The position numbers and the translations under genes were made by a program. From Panax quinquefolius (taxonomy: Eukaryota > Streptophyta > Magnoliopsida > Apiales > Araliaceae), in NCBI GenBank assembly GCA_020205615.1, contig CM035165.1:86118005-86182004 (forward strand): a DNA stretch of 64,000 nt, given 5' to 3'. Shown one piece after another: positions 1 through 11,534 of the stretch (the first letter of the stretch is position 1; each line of letters begins with the position of its first letter). The notes beneath the pieces are model-generated. The model made no database searches and was not told where the DNA came from. It saw only the letters and a program-made list of their open reading frames with translations.

Positions 1-110
1 CTTCGCTAGTGTGTCCTACCTAAGCTTATTTGTTGGTCGGTTAAATATAGGGATATTATGTTGCATATTAATTTCTTTAATTCACCCTTGTTTTATGGCA
101 GTATTTGAGA

Positions 111-1004
111 ATGGCAGCTGAAAATGTTAACAATGGAGTGAATGAGACCGTGGAGACACCTTTAATCACCAATTAGGAGAACGTGCAACATGAAAACAAT
201 GTTCCTCCTGTAAATAACACCACTGATCAAATGATGAATGATGTGATGTTTAGAAGCTTTTTGCAGTTCATGTAAAATTAGACGAGAGAGACTCGTGTAC
301 AAAATACAGGTGAAAATAATGGCAACACGCGACTTGTTACAGCCAAGCAGTTCAAAGAGTTAGGACCACCATAATTTTTGGGAAAGCTGGATCCAATCAA
401 GGCGGAAACGTGGGTTAAGCAAATTACCAAGATATTTGATGTCTTGGGATGCACGAAGGAACAGAAGGTTCCATTCGCCACCTTTATATTCCGTGGTGAG
501 GCAGATTACTGGTGGGAATCTATGAAGCGTACCCAGCCTTCTGCATTTAACATGTCTTGGGAAACGTTTTAGAAACTGTTCAATGACAAGTACTTTCCTA
601 AAAGTATTCGTCATATGAAGGAGGTAGAGTTTATTAGACTGGAACAGAACAACATGACTGTGTCCCAATACGAAGCTAAGTTCGCAGAGTTATCCAGGTT
701 TGTACCTCATTTGGTAGAAAATGAGGAACGTATGATGCGGATGTTTCTGAGAGGTCTGAAACCTGAAATTCGACAATATCTTATCTCTCATAATTTTTCT
801 CTATATTCAGATGTTGTGAACAAGGCTCAATTATTAGAGCGAGATAATGAGTATGTTCAACCGAGGGACCACAACCAGGGTCATACTAGTGGCAGCAGTC
901 ATCGGATCAATGACAGCCAGTGGGGATGAAAACATCCGAACAAAAGCGGTAACCACTTTGGTGGTAATCGTGGCCATGATGGTAGAAGAAGCGAGTCGGG
1001 GAAT
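111..1004 (+). pseudogene. E0 gag, broken
   Basis: The start codon at 111 corresponds to the gag start of E1, E2 and E3, with the same acidic, Asn-rich N-terminus. The central part (378-929) carries the retrotransposon gag domain of plant gypsy elements, with the signatures WVKQITKIFDVLGC and EQNNMTVSQYEAKFAELS. Gag forms the virus-like particle and packages the element RNA in the cytoplasm. Several in-frame stops break it: TAG near 174, TAA near 273, TAA near 372 and TAG near 569. The C-terminal Gly/Arg/Asn-rich stretch is followed directly by the second half of protease, because a deletion near 1000 removed both CCHC zinc knuckles. It is not functional. Confidence 0.88.
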
Positions 1005-3296
1005 TTCTCCTACTTGTGCTCAACGTTTGAACTTGACTCCGGAGAAATTAGACTTTGACTTATCTGTTGAAACTTCGTTAGGAGAAATTTTTGTTACATC
1101 CATTGTTTATAAATCTTGCTTGATCCAAGTTGGCACCAACACATTACCAATTGATCTTATTTCTTTGAAAATACTTGCATTTGATGTGATTTTAGGGATT
1201 GATTGGTTAACCACTCATCATGCTAAAATTGATTATTTTTGTAAGGTTGTTAGTTTTCATATTCCTAACCAACCTGTTATGCGAATTCAAGAAACCAAAC
1301 CACTAAAGTCAATCATTATCATATCAAGCCATAAAGTCATTCGTTTATTGAAAAATGGATGTCAAGCTTTCTTAGCCCATGTCATGAACTTGAACAAAAA
1401 CACGTCATATTTGAATAATACTTCTGTTGTTAGTGAATTTCCTGACGTATTTCCTAAAAAATTTCTCGGTTTACCCCCAGAACGTGAAGTTGAATTATTT
1501 ATTGACCTTGAACCTGGTACAAATCCCATTTCTAAAACTCCATATCGAATGGCTCCTATTGAACTTCAGGAGTTAAAGGTTCAACTACAGGACTTGTTAG
1601 ACATCGGTTTCATTCACCAAGTAAATCTCATTGGAGTGCTCCTGTTTTATTCGTAAAGAACAAAGATGGGAGTATTTAACTTTGTATTGATTACCGGGAA
1701 TTAAACCATGTCACCATCAAGAATAAGTATCCGCTACCTCCCATTGATGACATATTCGACCAGTTGCAAGGAGCACAATTCTTTTTAAATATCGATCTTT
1801 GTTCTGGATATCATCAGCTGAAGATTAAAATTGAGGATATTCTGAAGACTGCCTTCAGAACTCGGTACGGGCATTATGAATTCTTAGTCATGTCTTTTGG
1901 ATTGACTAATGCTCCTGCTGCTTTCATGGATATGATGAACCGAGTATTCAATGAATATTTGGATCGGTTTGTTATTGTCTTTATTGATGACATCCTCATC
2001 TATTCCAAAAGCCGTGAAGATCATGAGCGCAATTTAAAGTTGGTACTTCAAAGGCTTCGTGATAACAAGCAATATGCCAAGCTGAAGAAATGCGAGTTCT
2101 GGCTTGAGGAAGTAGCATTCCTTGGGCACGTGATATCAAAACATGGAGTATCTGTTGACCCGACGAAGATTGAAGCAATACAAAGTTGGGGGCAACCGAA
2201 GTCAGTGACCGAAGTACGTAGATTTCTAGGCCTAGATGGTTACTATCGGAGATTCGTGGAAGGGTTTTCTCGAATTGCTACTCCGTTAACTCAGCTGGCT
2301 CGGAAAGATAAAAAATCCGTATGGAACGAGGAATGCGAGAAGAGTTTCCAAGAGCTCAAGAGGAGACTCATTTTGGCACCTATTCTGACAATACCATCTG
2401 GTTCAGATGGATTTGTTATCTACAGCGATGCTTCAAGTAAAGGGTTAGGATGTGTTCTCATACAACATGGGAAAGTCATAGCCTATGCCTCGCGACAACT
2501 CAATGAATATGAGAGGACTTATCCTACTCATGATCTGGAGTTGGCAGCAGTCATTTTCGCGTTAAAAATCTGGAGACATTACTTGTATGGGGAAAACGTG
2601 GAGATTTATACGGATCATAAAAGCCTCAAATATTTCTTCAGCCAAAAGGAACTCAACAAGCGACAACGACATTGGCTCGAGCTGTTGAAAGATTAAGATC
2701 ATACCATCCAATACCATCTTGGAAAAGAAAACGTGGTAGCTAACGCATTGAATAGAAGATTATATGCTAGTACGAGTGTGATATTTTCAACGCAAAGGCC
2801 CATTTTGTATGACTTGCAAAGGATGGAGATAGAGTTAAAGACTCCAAGTATCCACGTGATGATGTCAAATATACGAGTAGAACCGACTTTAATCGATAAA
2901 GTTAAAGCTGCTCAAGCTACGGACTTGGAGCTGATGCGTATGAAGGAGAAAGTGCAAGAAGGTGTTGTTCCAGAAGCAAGAATTGATGAAGAAGGAATAC
3001 TTCGAGTCAACTCCAGACTTTACGTTCCTAACAATTCTGACTTGAAGCATAGAATCATGATGGAGGCACACAACATACCGTTTGCAATCCATCCCGGGGA
3101 TACCAAAATTTATCATGATCTTCGACATACATTTTGGTGGAGCAATATGAAGAGAGAGAACGCGGAGTTTATCTCGAGGTATTTGACTTGTCAATGTGTA
3201 AAGGCGGAGAATCAAGTACCAAAGGGTCCATTGCAACCACTTGAGATTCCGAAATGGAAGTGGGAACACATTACCATGGATTTCGTTACGGGTCTT
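1005..3296 (+). pseudogene. E0 pol fragment: protease remnant, RT, RNase H, integrase N-terminus
   Basis: Protease begins after its catalytic DTG motif, at GISPTCAQRLNL, so the active site is missing. The RT N-terminal part (1430-1660: [21 protein letters not shown]) is followed by a frameshift near 1640 and a TAA at about 1678 where E1 reads Met-Arg. The RT palm is open from 1764, with [11 protein letters not shown] and the catalytic FIDDILIYS. RNase H shows YSDASS, DLELAAV and TDHKSL, then a stop at about 2694, and its usual terminal VADALSR reads VANALNR, so the last catalytic Asp is Asn. Integrase keeps its HHCC zinc-finger region (3060-3200, CQCVKAE at the Cys pair). The core is cut off at 3296 after MDFVTGL. 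Confidence 0.92.
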
Positions 3297-4467
3297 TGTA
3301 ATACCCGAGAATTTTCGCATATTATTAAATATATATATTAATGGAAATGAATATTTATTTGAATATGAACGATTTCGTGTTATGAAATGAGATAACTCAA
3401 TTATATTAAATAACTGAATAATTGAGGATATGTGGAGTTTTGCGATGAACTCGTTGAAAGCCTTGTGTGGCATGGTGATGGGAAATACTAATAGTAATGT
3501 TAATCGGCAAAGAAATTATAAAGTAAACAATTAAGTAATAGTATTTGTTAATTGTTGTTGTAGTATATTTATGGATTGTTAATTGATGTTAATGAGAGTT
3601 AATATGTATATTAATTAATTGATAACGATTGTGGTAGAATATTGAATTCTTAGTAATTAACTAATAATGTGTGAGTACTATTATTTGCAATATATATTAT
3701 AAAGATGAATTATGATTATGGAAATCCATAACTACATTAATCAATGGTTGGATTAATTAATATTGGTGTTAATTAAGTAAGGAAGTGCATAATTTATTTA
3801 TTTAACATAAATAAGTAAGTTAGTAAGATAATAATATTATATTATAGTTATGTGCATATACAACTATATTATATAAGACAAAGTGTGACATTTGTGTGAC
3901 TATATATATTAAGTTGTATAAAACTATATTGTATGAGGCAATGTGGTTAAACATATTGGAACTATATGTTATAAATACATTATCTATGTGATAATATGTA
4001 TGTGGGTATGTATTAAAATAATATACCATGAACATATTGTAAACTATTATTTTACTAAAGTGAACTAGTGTGATAAAATGTACATGGATTATATATAAGA
4101 TACATTTCCCTATTACATCTACTACTTTGAAATGTTAAAACATGTTTTGACATTGAGTTATAGTGTATAATTGATATGTATATAAGAAAAATAGCAAGAG
4201 TGAGAATTTGTATAAGTGTACATGATGGTTGAGTTTGTCCCAAATTGAGAGTCCCATTTACTTCAAAATCTCAATCACATGAGTTTCAAAAAGGCTAGCC
4301 TATGTTCTTCATTTTCTTCCAACTCTTTAGCTCATGATCATGGGGGGAGTGGTGATCATGATGAGTTCTAACAACCAATCTAATAACTCCTTGTTAACCC
4401 CCATGCAATCCTTTAACACATGAGTTTGATTCAATGGAAAAATGCAATGTCTGGATTTGTGTTCCTC

Positions 4468-4475
4468 TATAAAAA
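4468..4475 (+). promoter_or_regulatory. Probable TATA box of LTR L5
   Basis: CTCTATAAAAAGCAG is the best TATA match on the sense strand of L5, about 1.17 kb into the LTR. Transcription would start about 30 bases downstream, near 4500. This is inferred from sequence only. Confidence 0.5.
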
Positions 4476-6005
4476 GCAGTTGTGTTTCTTCATTCTTGTT
4501 GCTAAGATTTGTCTGAGAATTTGCTAAGTGAGAGTTGAGAGCATACAAGTAATCTAGAGCTTTGAAATTCATTTAGGAGCAAGTTCTTTTCACATTACAG
4601 AGGTATAATATTTTCCTTGTTGCCATTTTCATTCTCTGTAAAAATGGAGTTTTAGTCTTGAAATTCAAATTGTTGAATTCATGAAATTATATGTCAATGA
4701 GGTTGGGTATTGGTTATATAGTTTTTATGTGATCATATAAGCATGTTGTAATTGATATGTGAGTGTTTAAAAATGATTTCATGGGTAAATTTTGAGGTTG
4801 AGCTAAACAGCTTCTTGGCAGGGTATCGTTTTGTTCAAACCAGACACTACGGTACATTGCACCACATTTTGTATTGAGAGACAAAATAAGCAGTATAGCC
4901 AAGCTTGGGTCCTTGTTTGGAGTTGAATGATCTGTTGCAAGTTTGATCCATAAGAGCTAGTGGTTATGACTTAATCTAGCATGTGAACATGTGTATGATG
5001 TATATATGGATATGTTAACCTAATGTGAGCATGTTTTCATAGACTTGCATGATTAATGGAGATATATGGTTTAAATGGAGATTTGAACCTTAAGTTTTGA
5101 AAATAAACTATGTAAAGATCATATTCTACAAATTATGAACCTAGTGAGATATACATGACTGATTTTGCACATAGATAAGCATGTTGTAGTCTACATAGTC
5201 TTTTGAGCATGATCAAACTTGTTAAGCCTTATGTTAGAAATATTTTTCAATAAGAAGCTTAGCCTAGTGAACTAATATGTATGATTTCAATATGGTTTAT
5301 ATTCTGACTTTGAAAGCATATGAGTATAACTTGTAAATGCATGAATAAACCTTTAGCTTGTGTATATTTGATTAGTAAGGAAACATGAGCATGTTGAACC
5401 TATTAGCAAGCTTTGAATGTGAATATTGTGAAGATACCATGAGGACTAAAATCTGACATTTTTGATCATGTTTGATGACACTCTTAGACTCGCTCATGTA
5501 GCATAAACATATATATACCATGTTTGTGTAGCACATTTCAAGAAAAGCATGAACGAAGCCTATTTTCAACTAAAGCGGTGTTAGTTTCACGTATGTGTTA
5601 TGAATACACACAAGCATGCCTAATATGAGTTTTATAACTATCTTGTATGTTTAGAAAGCAAGCATGCTAGGCCTTGTGAATTCATGACTTTGAATGACCT
5701 TAAATTGTTGAAATGAACAACTTAGAACCAGGTTATGAAAGAAGGAACCTAGATTGACTTAAGGAGCATGAAAAGACCTTTAACATGACAAATATATTAT
5801 GTGTGATTGTTTAGGTTGAGCCGGACAGAAACCACAAGGCAACATCTGAGTTTTGGCATGGCGGCAGAGGATTCGCAAAATGCAAGGCCGTCCTAGGCTT
5901 TGGCCATGGCGCAATTCATTGCCGATCTGGAATCTCAAATAGTGAATTCTGACTTTTGGACAGCAACTTGCATGGTGCCTATGATGCTAAATGTGATCTA
6001 AAACC

Positions 6006-6010
<5 letters not shown>

Positions 6011-6063
<53 letters not shown>
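6011..6063. repeat. (AT)n microsatellite
   Basis: Uninterrupted alternating A/T of about 52 bases inside the right half of L5. Confidence 0.95.
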
Positions 6064-6065
<2 letters not shown>

Positions 6066-7439
6066 TGATGCCTAGTTGATAAGTCGGTGTTGCATTGAAA
6101 TGAAAAGTCCATGAGTAGGAGGTCTTAACCTTGAGCTTACTCAAATTTATATTGAGCAAGTATCCGAACCTTACTCTTATTGTGCAAGTGTAATTGCATT
6201 CTTTATTCGATAAATACCGTAAGCTTATCCCTTTGAATATAAGTTATATTACTTTCTCGTTCGAATGAGCTAGTATGTTAAACCCTTATGAAATGTGTTA
6301 TTCATATTGAACTTGGTATTGTTCATTAAATATTGTGAAAGAGTCGATGCCATTTGATTCAGCTAGACTATATGCATATTTATAAAAACTGTCCAAACCA
6401 ATTGAGTGGTGCGAAAATCTTGAAAACTGAGTTGAAAAAACCTTTTGGTAAGGGGAGTGTATGTCATTGGAAACCCCAACACATGAATTGTGAGGGCCCC
6501 GAAGAGGTCCCGAATCACCGCGGATCCGGTTCGATCATTCTATCACTATTACTATATTTGCGAAAGATATAAACATAAATTATTTATACAATACATTTAC
6601 ACACTATTCCCCAAGGTTGAGTAACCTTAACTTATACACAATACATAACTTATTTAACTTACAATAACATTAATATACCATACTTGTACAAATCTAATCG
6701 CACATATTAACTTTACGCTGGAACTGTCTTTAACCTTTCCTTGTATTCGACGTATTCGCCTTAATCTGTAAGGTTTATCATGATATAGCAAGGGTGAGCA
6801 TAAAAGTTGCCCAGCAAGTTTAAGTTCAACAATTTAACGATATATCATGATTGAAAGAATCAGAATAATAAGCTGGCTATAATTCAACAATATAATTGTG
6901 AACTAGTAGGAACAAACTTTTGACTGAACAAGTATATAACATGAACAAATATATCTGGACCGAAGGGTAATGAAGGTGATCAGCCTTTCATACCTGACTT
7001 ATACATGCAATATGTACAGAGTACAATTCTACAATGACAATCAGCAATGATTATCCATAAGCATATCAAAATGAAACAACTCTTAGTAGAGTTAAGTAAA
7101 AACAAACTTCCATGCACTGTTGATTACCGCTACATAATTTATAATGCTTTATCCGAAGACCTAATATTATTATTATAGATCTCCAATATTAGAATAATAT
7201 CATCACAATAAAATACTATTATATATATATATATATATATATATACATAGAATAACCTAAACACATAACAAATAACCCTATCAGTTTATAACACATAACC
7301 CTATCAGTTTATAACACATATAAGACTCGGTATCAAGTCAAACTATTGCAGTCTGAGTTGAACCCGACACAAATCTGACATCCCGACGGTCTAGTCGGAC
7401 AAATCTCGAGTTTAAGTTCAATTAAACTCTGTCTAAACA

Positions 7440-8150
7440 CTTAACCATTATCTAATAATTTTTAAATAATCATGAATTTTCCATTATTTATATCGTATTT
7501 AAATGAATTAAATACCACATAATTATAATATCATTATTTATTATCAAATATTAAATAACTACATGTCATAATATTATAATATACTTATAATATATCAAAG
7601 TATTCTTAATACTTTAAAATCACCTTTATATGATTTTTAAACAATTAAATTCATTATCCGATAATTACTTTTAATATTAAAATATTAATATTTTCATGAA
7701 AAAATATCAAAAGTTATATTTTATAACTTAAAATATTTTTATAATACTTAAATCATTTTTATATGATTTATAAATCATTAATTCAATTTTTCCATAATTT
7801 ATTTAATATACTTATTAAATAAACTAATTATCATTAATATTAATTAATTAATTAATTTCATCATAAAATATTAAAAGTCACTAAAAATATTTTATTATAC
7901 CATAATATTATTTTTCATGATTTTTCATGTATTAAAATTATTTTAAATAATTTATTTAATATTATAATTAAATAAATTAAATACCATTTATATTTCAAAA
8001 ATATTAAATATTTATGAAATATACTCAAAATAATTAAAAACTATTTTTCAGACTTTAAAATAACTTTTCGAAATTTATTTTGTATTTTTAATAATTAAAA
8101 TCTATTTAATTCGATTTATTTAATAAATTAATTAATTTTCGTAATTAAGT
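7440..8150. other. Extremely A+T-rich segment of the A LTR
   Basis: About 700 bases composed almost only of A and T with many short inverted repeats and no ORF. The same segment recurs at about 40780-41510 in the other LTR. Nothing coding is seen. Confidence 0.7.
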
Positions 8151-9373
8151 GTCGCTAAAGGGCCCTATAGCGACAAAACTGTCGCTATAGGTGTTCTTGG
8201 CCTGTTCTTGAGTGTTCTTCAGACCTTCATGTTAGTTACAAGCTAGCTAGTTTGACCACCATTTGATTCAAGGTTATATAGTTTCTGGGCTGGCTAATGG
8301 GTTATGATTATAGTATGAGTGTAACACTACAATTATGAACAAGTTCCATAGCCATAACATCAATAAATTGCAAGATCCAAGCTCGCAGTTATCTTGTCGA
8401 GGCCTGCATTGGTTTTCTGGGTTACCTGTAAAACTGATGTGTTCGAAAGTGCTCACTATGTGGCTCAAATATCTCAGGGTTCTGATCATTAGTTAAGTGT
8501 TCTGAAGGTTTAAACAGATAGTAATAATGTCAGGGTACCATAATATATCATTATATCATCCTAACAACAACAGATCTAAGAGATCAAGGCCGGTCAAACT
8601 TGTGGTCAGGAGTTGTTCTTGATGAATTCTGGGTTTTCCAGAAATTCATCCGGACAATTGGTCAACGCTTGTTTGACCATTGATTACTTTGATTATGAGC
8701 ACGATCCGAGCGATATAATGGTTTGAGTATGTAGATCGCATGTCAGACTACAAAGATCAAACAATAACTTGACCAAAATATAAAATAACAGCAAGATCAG
8801 ATGGGTTGAAAATATTGTCAGACAACACGCTAGGTTCTGGGTTGCCCAGAAGCGTACTCCCGTGATCGGTCAACGCTGTTTGACCGATCATAACATGAAA
8901 TCTAGACACGATCCACTCTTGATTCTAGTTGCAGAATAAAGACCACATGGCATACTACAAGTTATAACTCTTAAAACATAAAAACAATAAACAGGAAATG
9001 ATCTATGAGCCCTGACATTCGCCTGTCATGCCATGTTCTAGGGTTCATAGTCAGTTTCAAAAAAACACGATTTCGTGCAACTAGATGTAATGGATCTGGG
9101 ATTTAACAACCCAGATCACTAAAAGACACCTTAATACATAACTTTAAACAATAGATCCTAACATCTAACATAAAATCATAAAAATTTAAGATTTAGGGTT
9201 CTTTACCACTTTGAGCTTTGATCTTGGATTCTAACTTCAGATCTTGATCTTGGAATGCTAAATCTTGATCATGGCTTGGTTTCTCACTCTTTCTCACACT
9301 AAGTCTCGAATTTTAGAGAGAGAGAGGGTCTTGGGAGAAAATGAAAATTAAAGTGGTCCTTTCTCTCTCTTTA

Positions 9374-9381
9374 ATCTTATA
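9374..9381 (-). promoter_or_regulatory. Probable TATA box of the A 3' LTR
   Basis: On the - strand this reads TATAAGAT. It is followed in the sense direction by a pyrimidine patch (CTCTCTCTCT on the - strand near 9315-9325), as expected near a plant transcription start. The same arrangement is kept at 42722-42729 in the other LTR. Confidence 0.45.
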
Positions 9382-9578
9382 AATTGATACAATGTTGCTA
9401 TGATCTGCAAAAATTTGGCTGGTTAGCTATTATTTAAGTCACATGGCTGATATCTAGTGGTTTACCAACTCCACTAGGACAACTCTTGCAAGTTAAGTCA
9501 CAATAATGCAACAAAGGGTAAAAATGTCATTTCGCACACAAAATTAATGACATACTTGTCTTTGTCCAAACCCTTAGG

Positions 9579-10236
9579 GTTTAGGGTTTGAACCCTTAGG
9601 TTTTAGTAATTTGATTTCTAAAATTTTCAATTTAGGTTTTAAAAATCAAAAATTAATAAATCTAAATTATAATTAGAATTTTCTAATTATATTAAAATCT
9701 CTTAATCATAATTTAATTCTTGCTAATTAGGATTAGTATTTCCTAATTAAAATTGCTAATTTAGCAATTAGGGTCAAAATAATGGATTAGGGTTTACAAC
9801 CCAAAAATTAGGGTTTCTAGTAGAAAATAATTTTTTAATTTAGAAATTAGATTTCGTAATTAGATTAGGACTTTCTAATTACTTATAACTTGAAAATTAT
9901 GATTAATATTTCCGAATTAACCTTAAAATCTATTTAATTAACACTTAGGTTTTCCCTATTTATAAATTAGGGTTTCAAATCCATAAATTAGGGTTTAAAA
10001 ATTTGAAATTAGGATTTGCTAAATAATTACGCTTTACCCTAATTAATATTATAATTAATAGCACTTGAGCATTATAATTATTCTTTAAGTTCCCAAATTA
10101 GGGTTTCAACTTCGGAATTAGGGTTTCAAATTCTTGGAACTGAAATTAGGGTTTTCAGAACCGGTTTCTAGGGTTTCTTATAATTCGCTAGTGTTTTCTA
10201 ACCAAACGTTGACGTTCTTAATATATACTTAGGGTT
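9579..10236 (-). promoter_or_regulatory. Telo-box array upstream of the A promoter
   Basis: I count 11 exact TAGGGTTT octamers, which are AAACCCTA on the element's sense strand, spread over about 660 bases. The first two are in tandem like telomere repeat units. The block lies 200-860 bases upstream of the TATA box in the sense direction. The 5' LTR keeps most of them (42917-43610). Telo boxes (AAACCCTA) are known plant promoter elements bound by TRB-type Myb proteins; a role here is inferred. Confidence 0.6.
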
Positions 10237-10801
10237 TGTTATAGATATCATTTATCTGGTCAACCCTTTACCCTTAACCACATACTGTACACATATATAA
10301 CCATATACACATAACATATTCACGTATTCCCTTAATCATTAATAATTCACCTAAATTCTTCACAGAATTTTGAAATCCTCAAAATTCCTTCTTAAAAATA
10401 TCAAACGCATACACTTATTTTCTGCCTAGGTTCTAATATTGAACCTTAAATCAATAAATTAAAAATTTAAAAATTTTCTAAATTCTCGGGTTGTCACATT
10501 CACCCCTTCTTCTAAAAATTTCATTCCCGAAATTTACCTTACACCTTACACCATACACCATTCACCATTCATTCTCACCATCACATGCTACCCAATACAT
10601 TCTTCACAAGAATACAAATTTTGAAATTGTCTTTGAGGGTTTTATAGACTTTTTATCCATCATTTTCGCAAAGGTTATATGGAAATTCATCCGCAAACCG
10701 TCTTAACTTACTTTTACATAGTGGGTAATTAGCTCGATGTGCCTGTACTTATATAAAGTACTTCAGTCCGATCTGTTTCTCGATCCGCTTGGGCGCATAA
10801 A

Positions 10802-10804
10802 CTT
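10802..10804. repeat. CACTA target-site duplication, left copy (CTT)
   Basis: CTT immediately before the CACTA terminus matches CTT at 18678-18680. The other LTR of A has a single CTT at 44158-44160 and no insertion. Confidence 0.95.
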
Positions 10805-10838
10805 CACTACAACAAAAAAGGCTTATCAATGATCGCTT

Positions 10839-11140
10839 TATCAATGATCGCGATCTGATCATGAGATGGTATCAACGACCGTATGCGTCGTCGATAAGAA
10901 TTCTTGTGTAATCTGTCATTGGATGTACACTAGCGACCAGTAATAGGGACTGCTTTATTAGTGACCGCAATCAGCGACCGTGTTCGTCGCTATTCTAACT
11001 TATGCTGAGTCAGTTGTCAGGTGTGACGTGGCACACGTGGCAGCGACCGGTAATAGTGACTGAAGCGGTCGCTAGATTCCAAGAAGGTGACGCAGTCGCT
11101 GATACAGTGTTAGCGACCGTATGCGGTTGCTGATGGTTTT
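10839..11140. repeat. CACTA left subterminal repeats
   Basis: Multiple copies of a GCGACCG / CGGTCGC core occur in both orientations (for example near 10875, 10960, 11042, 11068, 11115). In characterised CACTA elements such as En/Spm, subterminal motifs of this kind are bound by TNPA. Binding here is inferred. Confidence 0.75.
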
Positions 11141-11534
11141 TTTTTTATAAAATTTTTCCTGTTTTCTTGATTTCCCAAAATAACTCCGCTTTGCTTTGTG
11201 TACTTTTCCATTCCCAACACGGCCGGATATATCTGAGCATCCATATTAACATCCATCCATGATATAACTACTATATAATAAATATTGATCATCCATGAAC
11301 AAACATTCATCCAACATAATACAATTGTAAACATTCATCCAACACAATACAATAGATACCGTAAACATCCATATAAACCAATACAATTGTCCAAAGAATG
11401 AATCTAAAAGAGTACAAGGCTTTAAAAATCTAAAAAAACAAGTCTAGGCGCTCTTCATGGATCATCCAAATTATGTTCATGTAATTAAAAAAGTAATAAA
11501 ACATATATGTTACATGTGTTGATACTGCTACGAC

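Larger units (their letters stand above)
1..3296 (+). mobile_element. E0: left part of a Ty3/gypsy retrotransposon internal region, truncated by insertion of L5
   Basis: The window opens inside the untranslated leader of a + strand gypsy element. The first bases match the complement of the E1 leader, which lies about 95 nt downstream of the E1 primer-binding site, so the E0 5' LTR must lie just before position 1. Gag, a remnant of protease, reverse transcriptase, RNase H and the integrase zinc domain follow in that order. The sequence stops at 3296 in the first residues of the integrase core, exactly where a TG-initiated LTR begins. The rest of integrase and the 3' LTR are not in the window and should lie beyond its right end. 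The closest relatives in this window are E1 and E3. Confidence 0.9.
3297..6490 (+). repeat. L5: long solo-looking LTR (or 5' LTR) of another retrotransposon, + orientation
   Basis: The segment starts TGTAATACCCGAG exactly where the E0 integrase is broken, and TGTAA-ACCC starts are typical of plant gypsy LTRs read on the sense strand. It contains no retrotransposon protein sequence and no convincing ORF. A TATA box at 4468-4475 marks a likely U3/R boundary, followed by a long non-coding U5-like part with an AT microsatellite at about 6011-6063. It is cut at 6490 by element A, so its right end is outside the window. No second copy is present here, so length, family and whether it is a solo LTR cannot be decided. 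The first 700 bases are poor in C on the + strand. Confidence 0.65.

Noticed and set aside
4055..4902. Three small - strand frames in L5
   Set aside because: Antisense to the likely LTR transcript, no recognisable domain, A+T-rich composition; chance frames are expected here.
6354..6572. 72-codon + strand frame spanning 6490
   Set aside because: It crosses the junction of L5 and element A, so it cannot be an ancestral gene.
9579..9605. Interstitial telomere repeat as a sign of a chromosome end or fusion
   Set aside because: Only two tandem units, the rest scattered, and the block is part of an LTR present twice in the window.
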